DNA of 30,474 bases from a virus, in the IMG/VR virus record IMGVR_UViG_3300019776_000943, positions 1 through 30,474 of that record; one strand, given 5' to 3'. Below the pieces are notes generated by a model. It had not been told where the DNA came from. It did not search any database and worked only from the letters and a program-made list of their open reading frames with translations. A program made the translations under genes and the position numbers. Below, piece by piece: positions 29,542 through 30,474 of the stretch (positions are counted from its first letter, which is position 1; each line of letters opens with the position of its first letter).

Positions 29542-30474
29542 ATGGCTAAAAAGAATAATCCTTTAGACAGTCTCAAAGACATTTTTAAGTCTGTTGATGA
29601 TCTGAACCCCGATGCAGCAATTTTAGATGCTTCTACACTATCAACCGCTGACGATTGGATTGATACAGGCTCTTACGCCCTCAATGCTATCATTAGCGGT
29701 TCGATGTATAAAGGTATACCTGTAGGTCGTATCACGGGATTCTCTGGTCCTTCGATGGCTGGTAAAACCCTCATTATGAATAAGATCATGGCCAATGCCC
29801 AAAAGAAAGGGTATATTGCTGTTATCTGGGATTCTGAAGTTGCTGTTGATAAAAAAGGCGCCGCGGCTGTTGGTATGGATCCTGCAATGACAAAGTACTA
29901 CCCGGTTGAGACAATTGAAGATTGTCGTAACCAGATCTGTACTTTCCTCGATAATGTTATCAAAGCTGATAATCCTGATTTAAAGTTTATTGTTTCAATT
30001 GACTCTTTGGGTAATTTGGCTTCTGCTAAAGAAATTAGAGATACAACTGCTGGTAAAGACGCTTCTGATGTAGGACAAAGAGCCAAGGCTATTAAGTCGA
30101 TGATGAGAGTATTAACCTATAAAGCTGCTAAAGCTAAAGTTCCTATTCTTTTCTCAAATCACGTCTACGATTCAATGGAGATGTTCCCGACCTTGGTTAA
30201 GACTCAATCTGGAGGCAAAGGACCGATTTATCTTGCTTCAGTTTTAGTACAACTTTCCACTAAAAATGAAAAAACATCTGATAATCCGAATGAAGAATCT
30301 ATTGCAATCGCTCATAATATTTCAGGCGTTACTTTGGGAGCTCTTACTATTAAAAATAGATTTGTTCCTAATTACCTTAAAACTGAGTTATACCTCAATT
30401 TTAAATCAGGACTCGACAAGCATGCTGGCTTATTTGAAATTGCTGAAGCGTTTCAGGTTATTGAAAAACCGGGC
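29542..30474 (+). CDS. uvsX: UvsX recombinase, 5' part (runs off right edge)
   Basis: The first 311 codons of a RecA-family protein (T4 UvsX has 391 residues); the frame is open to the window end. Walker A is GPSMAGKT (69-76). WDSE (97-100) carries the catalytic Glu position of RecA. Walker B lies in FIVSIDSLGNL (149-159). Loop regions and a NHVYDSMEMFPTLVKTQSGG stretch (about 206-225) are typical of phage UvsX. UvsX forms the filament on single-stranded DNA that drives strand exchange; UvsY loads it and UvsW processes the products. The gene is separated from the rest of the replication genes by the endonuclease on the opposite strand. Confidence 0.95.
   Translation, partial: MAKKNNPLDSLKDIFKSVDDLNPDAAILDASTLSTADDWIDTGSYALNAIISGSMYKGIPVGRITGFSGPSMAGKTLIMNKIMANAQKKGYIAVIWDSEVAVDKKGAAAVGMDPAMTKYYPVETIEDCRNQICTFLDNVIKADNPDLKFIVSIDSLGNLASAKEIRDTTAGKDASDVGQRAKAIKSMMRVLTYKAAKAKVPILFSNHVYDSMEMFPTLVKTQSGGKGPIYLASVLVQLSTKNEKTSDNPNEESIAIAHNISGVTLGALTIKNRFVPNYLKTELYLNFKSGLDKHAGLFEIAEAFQVIEKPG

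Noticed and set aside
29898-30086. Minus-strand frame of 62 codons
   Set aside because: It lies wholly inside the uvsX coding sequence, which is open to the window end with clear RecA motifs.
1-30474. tRNA genes, CRISPR arrays, insertion sequences
   Set aside because: No cloverleaf with a conserved T-loop, no regularly spaced repeats and no transposase was seen on either strand by eye.

Overview
The window is a compact, AT-rich piece of a T4-superfamily tailed phage (a myovirus core gene set), most likely from a marine or other aquatic uncultivated phage. The evidence is a set of hallmark T4 genes with clear motifs: uvsY, uvsW, gp55 (late sigma), gp47 and gp46 (Mre11/Rad50-type nuclease), gp43 (family B DNA polymerase) and uvsX (RecA-like). 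The host cannot be read from the sequence. I see no tRNA, rRNA, CRISPR array or insertion sequence, and no gene-free stretch longer than about 90 bases.

Layout. (1) Positions 1-4106, minus strand: a tightly coupled operon of small, mostly uncharacterised phage proteins, running toward the left edge. It holds a 45-residue basic peptide, a basic small protein, a GIY-YIG nuclease, a protein with two tandem Cys/His zinc-type repeats, two unknown proteins, a Dps/ferritin-like helical protein, a protein with DNA/RNA-ligase-type nucleotidyltransferase motifs, and the start of a HxGH-type nucleotidyltransferase. Several begin with a short peptide ending in (L/I/F)xE, like the T4 capsid-targeting peptide. 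Four starts are preceded by the same 10-mer TTAAATAATA. (2) 4163-7683, plus strand: uvsY, uvsW, gp55, gp47. (3) 7673-19852, plus strand: a 12-kb block of thirteen overlapping or abutting genes for sugar nucleotides and glycosyl transfer, sitting between gp47 and gp46. It encodes six glycosyltransferase-like proteins, an RfbH-type 3-dehydrase, an NDP-sugar 4,6-dehydratase, a TPP-dependent acetolactate-synthase-like enzyme, a PanB homologue, two further SDR epimerase/reductases and a FkbM methyltransferase. (4) 19896-25517: gp46, a GT-B glycosyltransferase, gp43. (5) 25533-28403: a probable 7-deazaguanine DNA-modification cassette (TGT/DpdA-like transglycosylase, formyltransferase, NadR-like P-loop kinase, QueF). 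(6) 28439-30474: a conserved-looking small protein, a convergent GIY-YIG homing endonuclease, and the 5' 311 codons of uvsX.

How the genes work together. The plus-strand genes are replication, recombination and early/middle metabolism, probably co-transcribed with the glycan block. The minus-strand block looks like late, virion-associated genes; gp55 would direct late transcription. Two systems stand out. The deazaguanine cassette fits insertion of preQ1 into phage DNA followed by N-formylation, giving protection from restriction. The glycan block reads as a route to an unusual 3,6-dideoxy, possibly carbon-branched sugar: 4,6-dehydration, C3 deoxygenation, C2-unit transfer by the TPP enzyme, perhaps hydroxymethylation by PanB, reduction and methylation. 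It has dedicated transferases but no membrane export machinery. The pathway assignments are inference from family motifs; the sugar and its acceptor are unknown.
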